Of a DNA stretch of 64,000 nucleotides, positions 17,744 through 26,547 are shown piece after piece. Source of the DNA: Amycolatopsis umgeniensis (GTDB lineage: Bacteria > Actinomycetota > Actinomycetes > Mycobacteriales > Pseudonocardiaceae); contig NZ_JACHMX010000001.1 of the NCBI RefSeq assembly GCF_014205155.1, positions 1,860,001-1,924,000 of the forward strand, read 5' to 3'. Below the pieces are notes generated by a model. That model worked only from the letters and a program-made list of their open reading frames with translations. It had not been told where the DNA came from and made no database searches. Both the position numbers and the translations under genes were made by a program. The first letter of the stretch is position 1. Each line of letters begins with the position of its first letter.

Positions 17744-19828
17744 ATGCGAAGAACGACTATGTCCACGTCACGGTTGAGCCGTGGCCTGGCGGTGGCCACC
17801 GTCGCCGCCGCCTTCTCCGGACTGCTGGGCATTCCCGCCCACGCGGCCGAACCACCGCCGGGGCAGGGCGTGCCACCGGCGATCCCGACGGCCGAACCCG
17901 ACGTCGGCTCGACGACCATTCCCGCCGCCACGCAACGGGAGAAGTTCGACGCCGTCAACGCCATCCACGTCGGGGAACCGACCGACGACTGGCTCAGGCT
18001 GTCCGACAAGAACTTCGTCTTCCGGATCTACGACAAGATCAGTATCGACAAGTTCCCCCGCACCAAGGCCGAAGCCTCGCGGGTCTACGGGCTCACCGTG
18101 CCCGACGCCTCGGTGTTCATCCGGACCGGCGTCCACGAATTCGTCCAGCGTGATCAGGACGAGCAGGTGCTGCGCGACGCCGAAAAGCAGCATCGCGTCA
18201 CCACGCGGATGAAGGCGATCGAGAACGCGCACATCGCCCCGGACCCGGCGATGCTCGACCTGACCGACCGGAACTTCGTGTTCCAGGTCTTCAGCCGGGC
18301 GACCACCGGGAGCAAGGTCAAGGCGGGCGCCGCCACCGCGTACCAGGGTGACGCCGCCGTGTGGAAGACCTTCATCGAGGTCACCGTCCTCGAACTCGCC
18401 GAGCAGGACGACCTCGCCGCCATCGAAAAGGCGCGTCAGCAGGGCGAAGAAGAGGCCCAGCGCGTCGAGCGCGAACTCAAACGGCGTTCGGCGGTGGCCG
18501 CCATCCCCGCCACCTTCCAGACCGTTTGGCTCCAGGCCCCCGACGACGTCTTCATCCGCGAACTGCTGCGCCTGCCCGAACTCGCGGTCCCGGCGAACAT
18601 CGAGATCAAGGACGCCGCCGATCTCGCTTCGCGCAGCACCGATCCCGCCGTGTGGCGGACGTTCGTCAACACCGGCCTCAAGGAGGCGGCGGACCGGGGC
18701 AAGGCCCGCCGCGAACGTGAGGAGGACGAGGCGAACCGCCGTGTCGTCCGGGAGATCAGGACCAGGGCGGAGAACGGTGGCGTCCGGCCCCGGCTGGTCG
18801 CGGCCGCCGACACCGCGCTCACCGGTTCGCGTGCCGACGTCGTCGCGTTCCTGCGCGAAGGCCAGTACCAGGTGCTGAACCAGTCGCTCCAGACCGTGAC
18901 CCCCGGGGTGAAGGGCTGGTACGTGCACACCGGCGGCGGCGACGCCTGGATCACCCCCGGACAGGCCGGTACCGACGGCACCAAACCGCTGCCGTACGCG
19001 ACGTGGAAGGTCGCGAACGGGCTCGCCGACCCGCTCTGCTACTCGTTCGAATCCGTCGATCGCACCGGGAACTACCTGCGGCAGCAGGACTTCCGGGTCA
19101 AACTGCACGGCAACGACGGCACGGACGCGTTCAAACGGGACGCGACCTGGTGCCCGAAGCGCACCGGCTGGGGCATCGCGCTGGAGTCGAAGGCGCAGCC
19201 GGGCCGGGTCCTGCGGCACATCGACGCGCAGCTGTGGGTCGCGCAGCTCGGCGGTGGCAACTGGTTCGACACCGAACGGCTGTTCAACGAGGACTCGGGC
19301 TGGAAGGTCGTCGCCCCCAACCCCGAGGTCTCCACCCCGCTGATGCTGGGCTGGTACAACGACGACCAGCTGCGCGCCCTGGCCGGGAACCCGAAGGCCG
19401 CCGAGGTCCACGACGCAGGCGTCCGCTACCGGGACTTCCAGAACGGGCGCGTCTACTGGGGCCCGGAGACCGGTGCCAGGTTCGTCACGGGCGAGGTCCA
19501 CACGCGGTATCTGGCCCTGGGCGGGCACAAATGGCTGTTGCCGCTCACCCATCAGGTCACCGGGAACGGTTCGGCGAAGATCTCGCTGCAACAGGGCGTC
19601 GCGCTCTACTGGACCCCGGCGACCGGGGCCAAGCTCGTGATGGGCGCCATCCGCGGCAAATGGGATTCGCTCGGCGCGGAGACCGGTCAGCTCGGTTTCC
19701 CGACCAGCGACGAGTACGACATCCCCGGCGGACGCCGGAGTGATTTCCAGAACGGCTGGTACATCACCTGGAACGCGGCCGACGGCGAAATGAAGGTGCT
19801 TCGCCGCGTCGTCATCCCCGTGGGCTGA
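17744..19828 (+). CDS. Secreted ALF-repeat / AbfB / LGFP protein, paralogue 2
   Basis: A 694-residue exported paralogue of the 14534 gene with the same architecture. The signal peptide ends near AHAAEP. ALF repeats run to about residue 380 (NFVFRIYDKISIDK, VFIRTGVHEFV, NFVFQVFSRATTG, VFIRELLRLPEL, VVAFLREGQYQ). The AbfB-like domain spans about 385-525 (SFESVDRTGNYLRQ, ALESKAQPGRVLRH). The C-terminal LGFP repeats include KWDSLGAETGQLGFPTSDEY. The ATG at 17744 follows aaggaactgggg. It is followed by a strong hairpin terminator at 19842-19881. Likely an extracellular wall- or glycan-binding partner; no enzymatic motif seen. Confidence 0.85.
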   Translation: MRRTTMSTSRLSRGLAVATVAAAFSGLLGIPAHAAEPPPGQGVPPAIPTAEPDVGSTTIPAATQREKFDAVNAIHVGEPTDDWLRLSDKNFVFRIYDKISIDKFPRTKAEASRVYGLTVPDASVFIRTGVHEFVQRDQDEQVLRDAEKQHRVTTRMKAIENAHIAPDPAMLDLTDRNFVFQVFSRATTGSKVKAGAATAYQGDAAVWKTFIEVTVLELAEQDDLAAIEKARQQGEEEAQRVERELKRRSAVAAIPATFQTVWLQAPDDVFIRELLRLPELAVPANIEIKDAADLASRSTDPAVWRTFVNTGLKEAADRGKARREREEDEANRRVVREIRTRAENGGVRPRLVAAADTALTGSRADVVAFLREGQYQVLNQSLQTVTPGVKGWYVHTGGGDAWITPGQAGTDGTKPLPYATWKVANGLADPLCYSFESVDRTGNYLRQQDFRVKLHGNDGTDAFKRDATWCPKRTGWGIALESKAQPGRVLRHIDAQLWVAQLGGGNWFDTERLFNEDSGWKVVAPNPEVSTPLMLGWYNDDQLRALAGNPKAAEVHDAGVRYRDFQNGRVYWGPETGARFVTGEVHTRYLALGGHKWLLPLTHQVTGNGSAKISLQQGVALYWTPATGAKLVMGAIRGKWDSLGAETGQLGFPTSDEYDIPGGRRSDFQNGWYITWNAADGEMKVLRRVVIPVG

Positions 19829-19841
19829 GTCCGGCCCGAAT

Positions 19842-19881
19842 CCGGACGGGGATCGGGTGATCCCGTTCCCCGTCCGGTTTT
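19842..19881 (+). terminator. Hairpin terminator or attenuator between ALF paralogues 2 and 3
   Basis: Arms 19842-19857 (ccggacggggatcggg) and 19862-19877 pair over 16 bp with one T-T mismatch, around a 4-nt loop, and are followed by ttttctt. This is a textbook intrinsic terminator. The next ATG is only 27 bp further on, leaving little room for a separate promoter, so partial read-through is likely. Confidence 0.85.
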
Positions 19882-19908
19882 CTTCCCCCTCGACGAAGGT
19901 ATTCCGAA

Positions 19909-22017
19909 ATGCGAAGAACACTGGGGAACACCAGAAGACTGACCCGAACCCTCGCGATCCTGACCGTCGCCACCGCGCTGACCGGTCTGGTCGCCCCGCC
20001 GGGCGCGAGCGCCGCCCCGCCGCCGCCCGCGCCCGAGGTCCCGTTGGAGAGCCCGGACGCGACGGCGGCCGAACTCCCCGCCGCGACCGAACTGGAAAAG
20101 GTCAGGGCGGTCCACGAGATCGAGGTCGGCGACGCGACGGCCGAATGGCGTAACGCCACCGACATGAACTTCGTCTTCAAGGTCTACGACCGGATCAACG
20201 GCACCGATTTCCCACTCACCAAGGAAGAGTCGTACCGCGTCTACCGGATCATGGTGCACACGCCCGCCGCGCCGGACGCGACGGCGTTCATCCGCACCGG
20301 GGTCTTCGACTTCGCCGCGCGGGACCGGATCGAACGGCAGCGCCGCCAGGACGCGTGGAACGAGACCGTCCGCGTCCGGCGGGAGGCGCTGATCGACGCC
20401 GAACTCGCCTACGACGACGTCATCCTCAACGACAACGACCAGAACTTCGTCTACAAGGTCTACCAGCGGGCTCCCGCGGGGACCAGGCTCAAGCTCGGTG
20501 CCCTCGACGCCTTCGGTGGCGACGCGGCGGTCTGGAAGGACTTCATCGAGAACAAGATCCGGGAGCTGCATCACCAGGACCAGCTCGACTACATCGAGCG
20601 GGAGAAGCAGAAGGGCGAGGAAGAAGGCCGTCGCGCCGAGGCGGTCGCGGCCAAGAAGGACGCCTGTCACAAGATCCCGGTCGTCGCCGTCGCGAGCTGG
20701 CTCCTGCTGCCCGACGACGACTTCATCCGGGAACTGCTGAAGACGCCGGAACTGGCCGATCCCGCGCACCGCGAGATCAAGAACGCGGCGAACGCCGCCT
20801 TGATCGCCGGTGCGGCGGACTGGGCACGGTTCATCACCACCGGCATCGGCGAGGCCCGCGCCCGCGACGACGCCCGGATCCTGCGCGAGCGTGAGGAGGC
20901 CGACCGGCAGAAGGTGCGGGACATCAAGACGAAGGCCGACGCGAGCAGGCTGCGCCCGCGGCTCTCGGCGGCGGCTGCTTCGGTCGCGACGACCGGGACC
21001 TGGGACCAGGTCAAGGACTTCCTCGCCAAGGGCCAGTACCTTCCGCTGGACCAGGGTTTCTCAGGCGTCACGGTGAACACCCGCGGCTGGCACGTGCGCA
21101 GCGGCGGAGGCGACGCCTGGGCGACCCCGGGGACGCAGCCGGCGAACACCGTCACCGCTCCGCTCGGCGAGGCAAGCTGGAAGGTCGTCGCCGGGCTCGC
21201 GGACGCGAACTGCTTCTCGCTCGAATCGGCCACCCGGGTCGGCAGCTATCTGCGGGTCGCGCCGAACCTGCGGGTCCAGCTCGCGGGCAACGACGGCACC
21301 GACGGGTTCAAGCTCAACGCGACCTGGTGCGCGCGGCCGGGCCTGGACAACAGCGCGGGCAACGTGAGCCTGCAGTCGAAGGCGCACCCCGGCCGGTACC
21401 TGCGGCAGTTCTGGGGCGAACTGTGGGCCGCGCACGGCCAGAGCAACGAGAACAACTTCGACACCACGGGCAACTTCGCGACCGACGCGTCGTGGAAGAC
21501 CGTCGACCCGAACCCGAACATCTCCACGAAGATCGACCTCCGCCTGCTCAACGAGGACTGGTGGCGCGAGTACTTCGGACCGGCGACCACCCCGGAGTAC
21601 ATCGAGAACGGGGTGCGGGTGCGGAAGTTCCAGAACGGCGCGGCCTTCTGGAACCCTTCGCTGGGGCCGAAGAACATCCTGTTCCCGATCCTGACCAAGT
21701 ACTGGTCCATGGGCGGGCACAAGGTCCCCGCGAATCTGCCCGTCGTCGACAACCTCTTCCTCCCGGACGGGGTCGGCAGGGCGACCCATCTCGAAAGCGG
21801 CCGGTCCATCTATTGGAGTCCCAGCACGGATTCGCGGCTGATCTTCGGTGCCATTCGCGGACTGTGGGAAAGCATGGGCTGGGAACGAAGCTGGCTCGGC
21901 TATCCCATTTCCGACGAGATGGACGTCCCGGGTGAACCGGGCAAACGCCGGAGCATGTTCCAGTTCGGGAACATCGACCACACCGCCGAAAAGGGCGCGT
22001 GGGCGTATCGCAGGTGA
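19909..22017 (+). CDS. Secreted ALF-repeat / AbfB / LGFP protein, paralogue 3
   Basis: A 702-residue exported paralogue with the same order of parts: signal peptide ending near GASAAP, ALF repeats (NFVFKVYDRING, TAFIRTGVFDFA, NFVYKVYQRAPAG, FIRELLKTPELADP, VKDFLAKGQYLP), AbfB-like domain (SLESATRVGSYLR, SLQSKAHPGRYLRQ) and LGFP repeats (SMGWERSWLGYPISDEM). It is the most divergent of the three in the C-terminal part and ends with HTAEKGAWAYRR. Its start codon lies 27 bp after a strong hairpin, and it is itself followed by another terminator before the toxin gene. Role inferred from architecture: surface or extracellular binding. Confidence 0.85.
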   Translation: MRRTLGNTRRLTRTLAILTVATALTGLVAPPGASAAPPPPAPEVPLESPDATAAELPAATELEKVRAVHEIEVGDATAEWRNATDMNFVFKVYDRINGTDFPLTKEESYRVYRIMVHTPAAPDATAFIRTGVFDFAARDRIERQRRQDAWNETVRVRREALIDAELAYDDVILNDNDQNFVYKVYQRAPAGTRLKLGALDAFGGDAAVWKDFIENKIRELHHQDQLDYIEREKQKGEEEGRRAEAVAAKKDACHKIPVVAVASWLLLPDDDFIRELLKTPELADPAHREIKNAANAALIAGAADWARFITTGIGEARARDDARILREREEADRQKVRDIKTKADASRLRPRLSAAAASVATTGTWDQVKDFLAKGQYLPLDQGFSGVTVNTRGWHVRSGGGDAWATPGTQPANTVTAPLGEASWKVVAGLADANCFSLESATRVGSYLRVAPNLRVQLAGNDGTDGFKLNATWCARPGLDNSAGNVSLQSKAHPGRYLRQFWGELWAAHGQSNENNFDTTGNFATDASWKTVDPNPNISTKIDLRLLNEDWWREYFGPATTPEYIENGVRVRKFQNGAAFWNPSLGPKNILFPILTKYWSMGGHKVPANLPVVDNLFLPDGVGRATHLESGRSIYWSPSTDSRLIFGAIRGLWESMGWERSWLGYPISDEMDVPGEPGKRRSMFQFGNIDHTAEKGAWAYRR

Positions 22018-22026
22018 CACCGGTGT

Positions 22027-22063
22027 CCTCGCCGGGAAACCGGCGAGGCCCCCTTTCTTTTCC
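22027..22063 (+). terminator. Hairpin terminator or attenuator upstream of the toxin gene
   Basis: Nine-bp perfect stem cctcgccgg/ccggcgagg (22027-22035 and 22040-22048) with a gaaa tetraloop, followed by a tract of seven T in fifteen. It lies 10 bp after the stop of the third paralogue and 28 bp before the toxin start codon. Confidence 0.8.
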
Positions 22064-22090
22064 GGGAAACGAAGACTTCTGGGGGTTCAG

Positions 22091-25000
22091 ATGTCCAAAC
22101 CCGAACACGCGCTGAGAGCGCTCGTTCTTTTCTTGGTTCTGACCGTTTTCGCCGGGCTGCTCCAGCCCGGTTCCGCGTCGGCCGACGATCCACCGCCCGT
22201 CACCCCGCCACCGACGTCACCCGCGCGGCCGATGCCGGAGGACCCGTATCGCAACTGGGACGGACAGGCGGGTGTCCCCTCCCTCGTGGGCGAACCGTTC
22301 GTCCGTCAGATCGTCGCCGACCACGCGGAACTGGCGGAGGAGCTGGAAGTCCGCGAAGCCGCCGCGGCCGCGCTGGCCGCCGGCACCGCCGCCGCACTGG
22401 AGGAATTCCTCGAAAGCGGTCTCGACGCGGCCAAGGCCCGAGCCGAGGCTCGCAAGGCCGAAACCGCGACGCGGAACCGGGCCACGATCCAGGCGATGAC
22501 GGGCACCGGTGGCCCGATCTTCAGGGCCGAGGTCCAGCGGGTGCTGGCGGGTACCGACACCGATCGCGAGCAGTTCCTGGCCTACGGCAAGGAGATCGCG
22601 CAGGAACGGGACACGCAGATCGCCGCCGGGACACAGGCCAGGGCCGACCAGCTGCGCGCGCGGGTCACCACCCTGCTCGGCGTCGCCGGGCACCACGTGA
22701 AGACCGCGGCGCAGGCCGCGCTCGATGCCGGCGACGCCGCGATCGCCGAGTTCCTCAACACCGGGTACCTGGCCGCCGCGCGACGCGACGCCGAAGACCG
22801 CGACAAGCAGATCCGTGACCAGGAGGCCGCCGAGCGCGCGGCCGACCAGCTGAGCGATCTCGCCCGGCGATCCGCCAGGGCGATGACCGCGCGCGGACAG
22901 CTCGTGGTGGCGCACGGCGACGCGCTGCGGGCACTGCAGCGGGTGGCCAACGCGATGGTGCTGGCGGGCAACGAAGCCCGTAAGGCCAAGCAGATCCTCG
23001 ACGCCAACGACGCGGCGGGGAATCACCCGGCGGATTCGTTCACCGTCGTCAAGGCCGAAGCCGCACGTCAGGTGGCCAACGCCAGGAACGCCTCGACCGA
23101 CGCCGTCGGCGCCGCCGAACGGGCGGGCGTGCAGGCGGCCGAACTCGTCGCCGCCGGACTGCCCTACGGCACGCAGTGGGGCGACATGGCCCGGGGAATG
23201 GCCGCGGCCGCCCAGGGCGCGGTGCACGCGTCGGAGACCGCCCAGCACGCGATCGACGCCACCGAGGCGACCGATCAGGCCCGCAACGCGCAGGAACGGG
23301 CCGAGCGGCACGCGGAACAGGCCCGTCAGTGGGGCCTGCACGCCGAACAGCACGCGCAGGCCGCCAAAGCGGTCGCCGATGCCGCCGCCGCGCAGGCCGC
23401 GGCGGCCAAGGACGCCGCCGTCCGCGCCAAGTCCGCCCGCGAACAGGCGGAAGCCGCGGCCGAGGCGGCCAGGGCGGCCGCGGACCGGACCCGCGGGCAC
23501 CGGGAGGAGGCGCAACGCCAGCGGGACCGGGCGAAGAACGCCCGGCAGATCGCCGAAGCGGAACGCGTCAACGCGGCCGACGCCCGGCAGCGCGCCGACC
23601 AGGCCGCGGCCGAAGCGCGGCGACAGCGCGGTGAGGCCCAGCGTCAGGCCGGGGTCGCCGAGGACGCCAACCAGCGGGCACAGCACCAGGAGCGGCTCGC
23701 AGGCGAAGCCGAACAGCGGGCGGTCACCGAGGAAGGCAATGCGCGGACGGCCCGCGACAACGCCTACGCGGCCGAGCAACGGAAGCAGACGGCCCAGGCC
23801 AAGGCGGACGCGCTCACCGCGGCCGAGGCGGCGGCCCGCGGGACGACAGCCGAAGGTGACGCACGCCGGGCGGCCGACGCGGCCCGTGCCGAAGCGGGAC
23901 AGGCCGCCTCGGCGGCCACCTCGGCAAGGAACGCGGCCAACCTGGCGACCGGGGCGGCCGTGGTCGCCCGGGAAGCGGCGACCGAGTCGACCCGGGCCGC
24001 GGCCCGGGCACGCGCGGCCGCGCAGGAGGCCAAGGCTGCCGCCGCGGCCTCGAACCGGGCAGCGGGTCAGGCCGAGTCTTCGGCGGCGGAAACGCACCAG
24101 CACGCGACCCAGGCCAACGCCAAAGCCAGCGAAGCGACCCTGGAGGAGACCAAGGCTGCCGAGGCCGCGCGTTCGGCCGTCCAGCTGGCCGAACAGGCCT
24201 CCCAGGAGGCGATGCGGTCGCTGATGGCGGCGGAACGGACCCGTGCCGAGGCCGACGCGGCCTTCAACGAGTCGGTTTCGGCGGCCACGCAGGCGGCTGT
24301 CGCACTCCGGGCGTCCACGGCGGCGAGCTCGTCGTCGGCGGCCATCACCGATCCGGCGAACACCGCGATCAGGGTCGTCGCGCCGTACGCGGGCACGGAC
24401 ATCGACGCGGACTTCGTCATCCTGGTCGCGACTCAGGCCAGGGCCGTCGGCGACGAACAGGCGAGAGCCGCCCGGGAACGCGCCAACGAGGCCCAGTTGG
24501 CCTCCGAGCGTGCCGCCGAAGCTGCCAGGCGAGCGGCGGACACGGTGAAACCCGCCTTCGAAGCTGCGGCACGCGCGGCGTCGTCGGCCGCCGCGGCGGC
24601 CAATTCCGCTGCGGAGGCGCAAGAAGCGGCGGCACGCGCGGCGAGCGAAGGCGCACTGGCTCGAGCGGCGGGCGACCGGGCGAACGCGTCCGACGCGGCC
24701 GCCAGGGCCGACGCGCAGACCGCCAGGGCCGCCGCCAACGAGGCGAACGCCGACGCGGCCATCGCGGGCCGGAGCGCGGCCGCCGCCGAGCGGGAGGCCC
24801 AGGCCGCCCGTGACGCCGCGGACCGCGCCGAGACCGACGCGCGGCTGGCCAGGGAAGCGGCGACGAACGCCGAAAAGTCCGCGTCCGATGCCAGGGAAGC
24901 CGCGGACCGCGCCGAAGAACACGCCCGTAACGCCGCCGCCGCGGCCGAGCGGGCGAGGCAGAGCGCGACCGAGGCCCAGCAGGCCGCGGACCGCGCCGAA

Positions 25001-25984
25001 GAACGGCAACGGCAGGAGGAGGAAGAGGAACGACGCCGGGCGGCCGAGGCTGCCGGGCAGCTCCCGGACCTCACACCGGAGGAAGCCGCGCTGCTTTCGA
25101 CGTCCGAATTCGGACGCACGCTCCTGGACGAGTACCGGCAGGCGAGGGATAAAGCCCAAAGCGGCGGCGGGGTCGTCGAATTCCTCGTCGAGATCGGCGC
25201 CGAAGTGCTGCTGGAGGTCATCGGCTGGCGCGACGCGGAACGGTGCTTCGGCGACGGCAACATCGAAGCCTGCATCTGGACCGTGATCAACGTCGCGTCG
25301 GTGGTCGCGGTGTTCCTGAAGCTGCCGAAGGTGGCTTCGGCGGTCGTGAAGATCATCGAGAACATCAAGAAGTTCGTGAGCAAATCCGCGCTCTTCCGCA
25401 AGGTCGTGGAGAAGGTCACGCCGGTCTTCAAGACCATCCGCAAATGGTGCAAACGGCTCTCCGAAGTCCCGGCGACCGCGGCGAAAACCGCGGACCTACC
25501 GGACTTCACCTGCGGACTCGTCGACTACGACAGCAACGAGATGTCGACCATCGCGATGGAAGCGCGGGTCGGGTCCGGCTTCGGGCTCGGACACAACATC
25601 GCGGTCGCCTATCTGGAAAACTGGGACCCCGGCGGCAAGTATCCGAACTACGTGATCGGTTACAGCGACGGCGAGGACCGGCACTCCGAGCGGGACATCG
25701 TCCAGAAGGTACGTGCCCGCGGGAAGAACCCGAAGGACATCCAGGCCCTGTACTCCGAACGACAGCCGTGCCCGGACTGTGACCAGGATTGGGTGCCCGA
25801 GATGGGGGACAAACTCAAGGTTTCCTTCTCGGTGGCCTGGACCAAGGACAAACTGCTCAATTCGGTGTACAAGGAGATGCTGCAGGGCTACATGCGGAAG
25901 GCGTACAAGAAACGCAACATCCACTTCCCCGGTGCGCTGATCGCCGAGACCAAGGAGGAACGCGTGCTCGTGGGTGCCGGATGA
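22091..25984 (+). CDS. Secreted ALF/coiled-coil polymorphic toxin with C-terminal deaminase
   Basis: A 1,297-residue predicted toxin. A signal peptide (hydrophobic LVLFLVLTVFAGLL, cleavage near SASADD) is followed by ALF repeats to about residue 250 (FLESGLDAAKARAEAR, FLAYGKEIAQERD, FLNTGYLAAARRDAEDRD). A very long alanine/glutamate/arginine coiled-coil stalk reaches about 980. Residues about 1020-1130 are a hydrophobic pre-toxin region with CFGDGNIEACIWT. The tip is a cytidine deaminase-like domain: zinc-ligand and catalytic motif H1198-S-E1200, then P-C1227-P-D-C1230. This HxE...PCxxC pattern is that of nucleic acid or nucleotide deaminase toxins. Target base unknown. The ATG at 22091 has GGGGG upstream. 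Its stop overlaps the next start (ATGA), marking that gene as the probable immunity factor. Confidence 0.88.
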   Translation: MSKPEHALRALVLFLVLTVFAGLLQPGSASADDPPPVTPPPTSPARPMPEDPYRNWDGQAGVPSLVGEPFVRQIVADHAELAEELEVREAAAAALAAGTAAALEEFLESGLDAAKARAEARKAETATRNRATIQAMTGTGGPIFRAEVQRVLAGTDTDREQFLAYGKEIAQERDTQIAAGTQARADQLRARVTTLLGVAGHHVKTAAQAALDAGDAAIAEFLNTGYLAAARRDAEDRDKQIRDQEAAERAADQLSDLARRSARAMTARGQLVVAHGDALRALQRVANAMVLAGNEARKAKQILDANDAAGNHPADSFTVVKAEAARQVANARNASTDAVGAAERAGVQAAELVAAGLPYGTQWGDMARGMAAAAQGAVHASETAQHAIDATEATDQARNAQERAERHAEQARQWGLHAEQHAQAAKAVADAAAAQAAAAKDAAVRAKSAREQAEAAAEAARAAADRTRGHREEAQRQRDRAKNARQIAEAERVNAADARQRADQAAAEARRQRGEAQRQAGVAEDANQRAQHQERLAGEAEQRAVTEEGNARTARDNAYAAEQRKQTAQAKADALTAAEAAARGTTAEGDARRAADAARAEAGQAASAATSARNAANLATGAAVVAREAATESTRAAARARAAAQEAKAAAAASNRAAGQAESSAAETHQHATQANAKASEATLEETKAAEAARSAVQLAEQASQEAMRSLMAAERTRAEADAAFNESVSAATQAAVALRASTAASSSSAAITDPANTAIRVVAPYAGTDIDADFVILVATQARAVGDEQARAARERANEAQLASERAAEAARRAADTVKPAFEAAARAASSAAAAANSAAEAQEAAARAASEGALARAAGDRANASDAAARADAQTARAAANEANADAAIAGRSAAAAEREAQAARDAADRAETDARLAREAATNAEKSASDAREAADRAEEHARNAAAAAERARQSATEAQQAADRAEERQRQEEEEERRRAAEAAGQLPDLTPEEAALLSTSEFGRTLLDEYRQARDKAQSGGGVVEFLVEIGAEVLLEVIGWRDAERCFGDGNIEACIWTVINVASVVAVFLKLPKVASAVVKIIENIKKFVSKSALFRKVVEKVTPVFKTIRKWCKRLSEVPATAAKTADLPDFTCGLVDYDSNEMSTIAMEARVGSGFGLGHNIAVAYLENWDPGGKYPNYVIGYSDGEDRHSERDIVQKVRARGKNPKDIQALYSERQPCPDCDQDWVPEMGDKLKVSFSVAWTKDKLLNSVYKEMLQGYMRKAYKKRNIHFPGALIAETKEERVLVGAG

Positions 25985-26373
25985 CGTCGCCGCGACGGGT
26001 CTCCCCCGCCGAGCAGGAACGGCTGCTCGCACTGGGCGGCCGGACCGCGGTCGTCCTGCGGGAGGCGGGTTTCCGGGTGCTCGTCGAACCGGACCTCTCC
26101 GGCCTCAGCGACGAGGGCGGCGCGGCGATCGACGTGGACCTCTTCGGACGAGCCGGCGGCGTCTACGTGAACTGGCGGATGAACGTCGCCTGGCAGGAGG
26201 AGGTCTACCGGCATCTGACGGCCGGGGAGATCGAGCATCCGAGGGTGCGGCAGCTGCACTCCGCACACGCGGCGGTGAGGGCGGCGCTCACCGCGGTCCT
26301 CTCCGCCGCGGGCCTCACCGTGGTACCGAGCGAGGACGACATGCGGCCGCTGGAGCTGCGGGTCGTCGGCTGA
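25981..26373 (+). CDS. Candidate immunity protein for the deaminase toxin
   Basis: A 130-residue small soluble protein, not recognised as a named immunity family. Visible features are an N-terminal helix (SPAEQERLLALGGRTAVVLREAG), strands VLVEPDLSG and AAIDVDLFG, then GGVYVNWRMNVAWQEEV and a helix HSAHAAVRAALTAVLSAAG. The ATG at 25981 shares the ATGA overlap with the toxin stop, so translation is probably coupled, as expected for a cytoplasmic antidote. It has no signal peptide. Assignment rests on position and size, not on homology. Confidence 0.7.
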   Translation: MTSPRRVSPAEQERLLALGGRTAVVLREAGFRVLVEPDLSGLSDEGGAAIDVDLFGRAGGVYVNWRMNVAWQEEVYRHLTAGEIEHPRVRQLHSAHAAVRAALTAVLSAAGLTVVPSEDDMRPLELRVVG

Positions 26374-26410
26374 CACCTCGCGCGGCTGGCTCGGGAAGGT
26401 TGCCGCGATC

Positions 26411-26457
26411 GACGATGAAGGAATTGGGACGTTGAACGTCCCAATTCCTTCATCGTC
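26411..26457. repeat. Perfect 23-bp-arm palindrome, family E copy 1
   Basis: Arms 26411-26433 and 26435-26457 are perfectly complementary around a single G; the arm begins gacgatgaaggaattgggac. Conserved flanks (ccggggtggcctggt on one side, gatcgcggcaa on the other, read on the minus strand) recur around the copy at 63747-63792. It lies 37 bp after the immunity gene. Confidence 0.9.
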
Positions 26458-26483
26458 ACCAGGCCACCCCGGCTCAAGACAGA

Positions 26484-26536
26484 TACGTGAAGGCCCCCTT
26501 CATTGCGCTGGGCGCAATGAAGGGGGCCTTCACGTA
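26484..26536. repeat. Perfect 25-bp-arm palindrome, family B copy 1; terminator of qcrB
   Basis: Arms 26484-26508 and 26512-26536 flank a tgg loop; the arm begins tacgtgaaggcccccttcat. It ends 11 bp before the qcrB stop and lies between converging transcripts (immunity gene and qcrB), so it may terminate both. Confidence 0.9.
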
Positions 26537-26547
26537 CTTCTACTGAG

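Noticed and set aside
22217..25159. A 980-codon open frame on the minus strand, antisense to the toxin gene
   Set aside because: It is Gly/Arg/Val-rich with no domain logic and mirrors the alanine-rich coiled coil in the sense strand; a by-product of high-GC codon bias.
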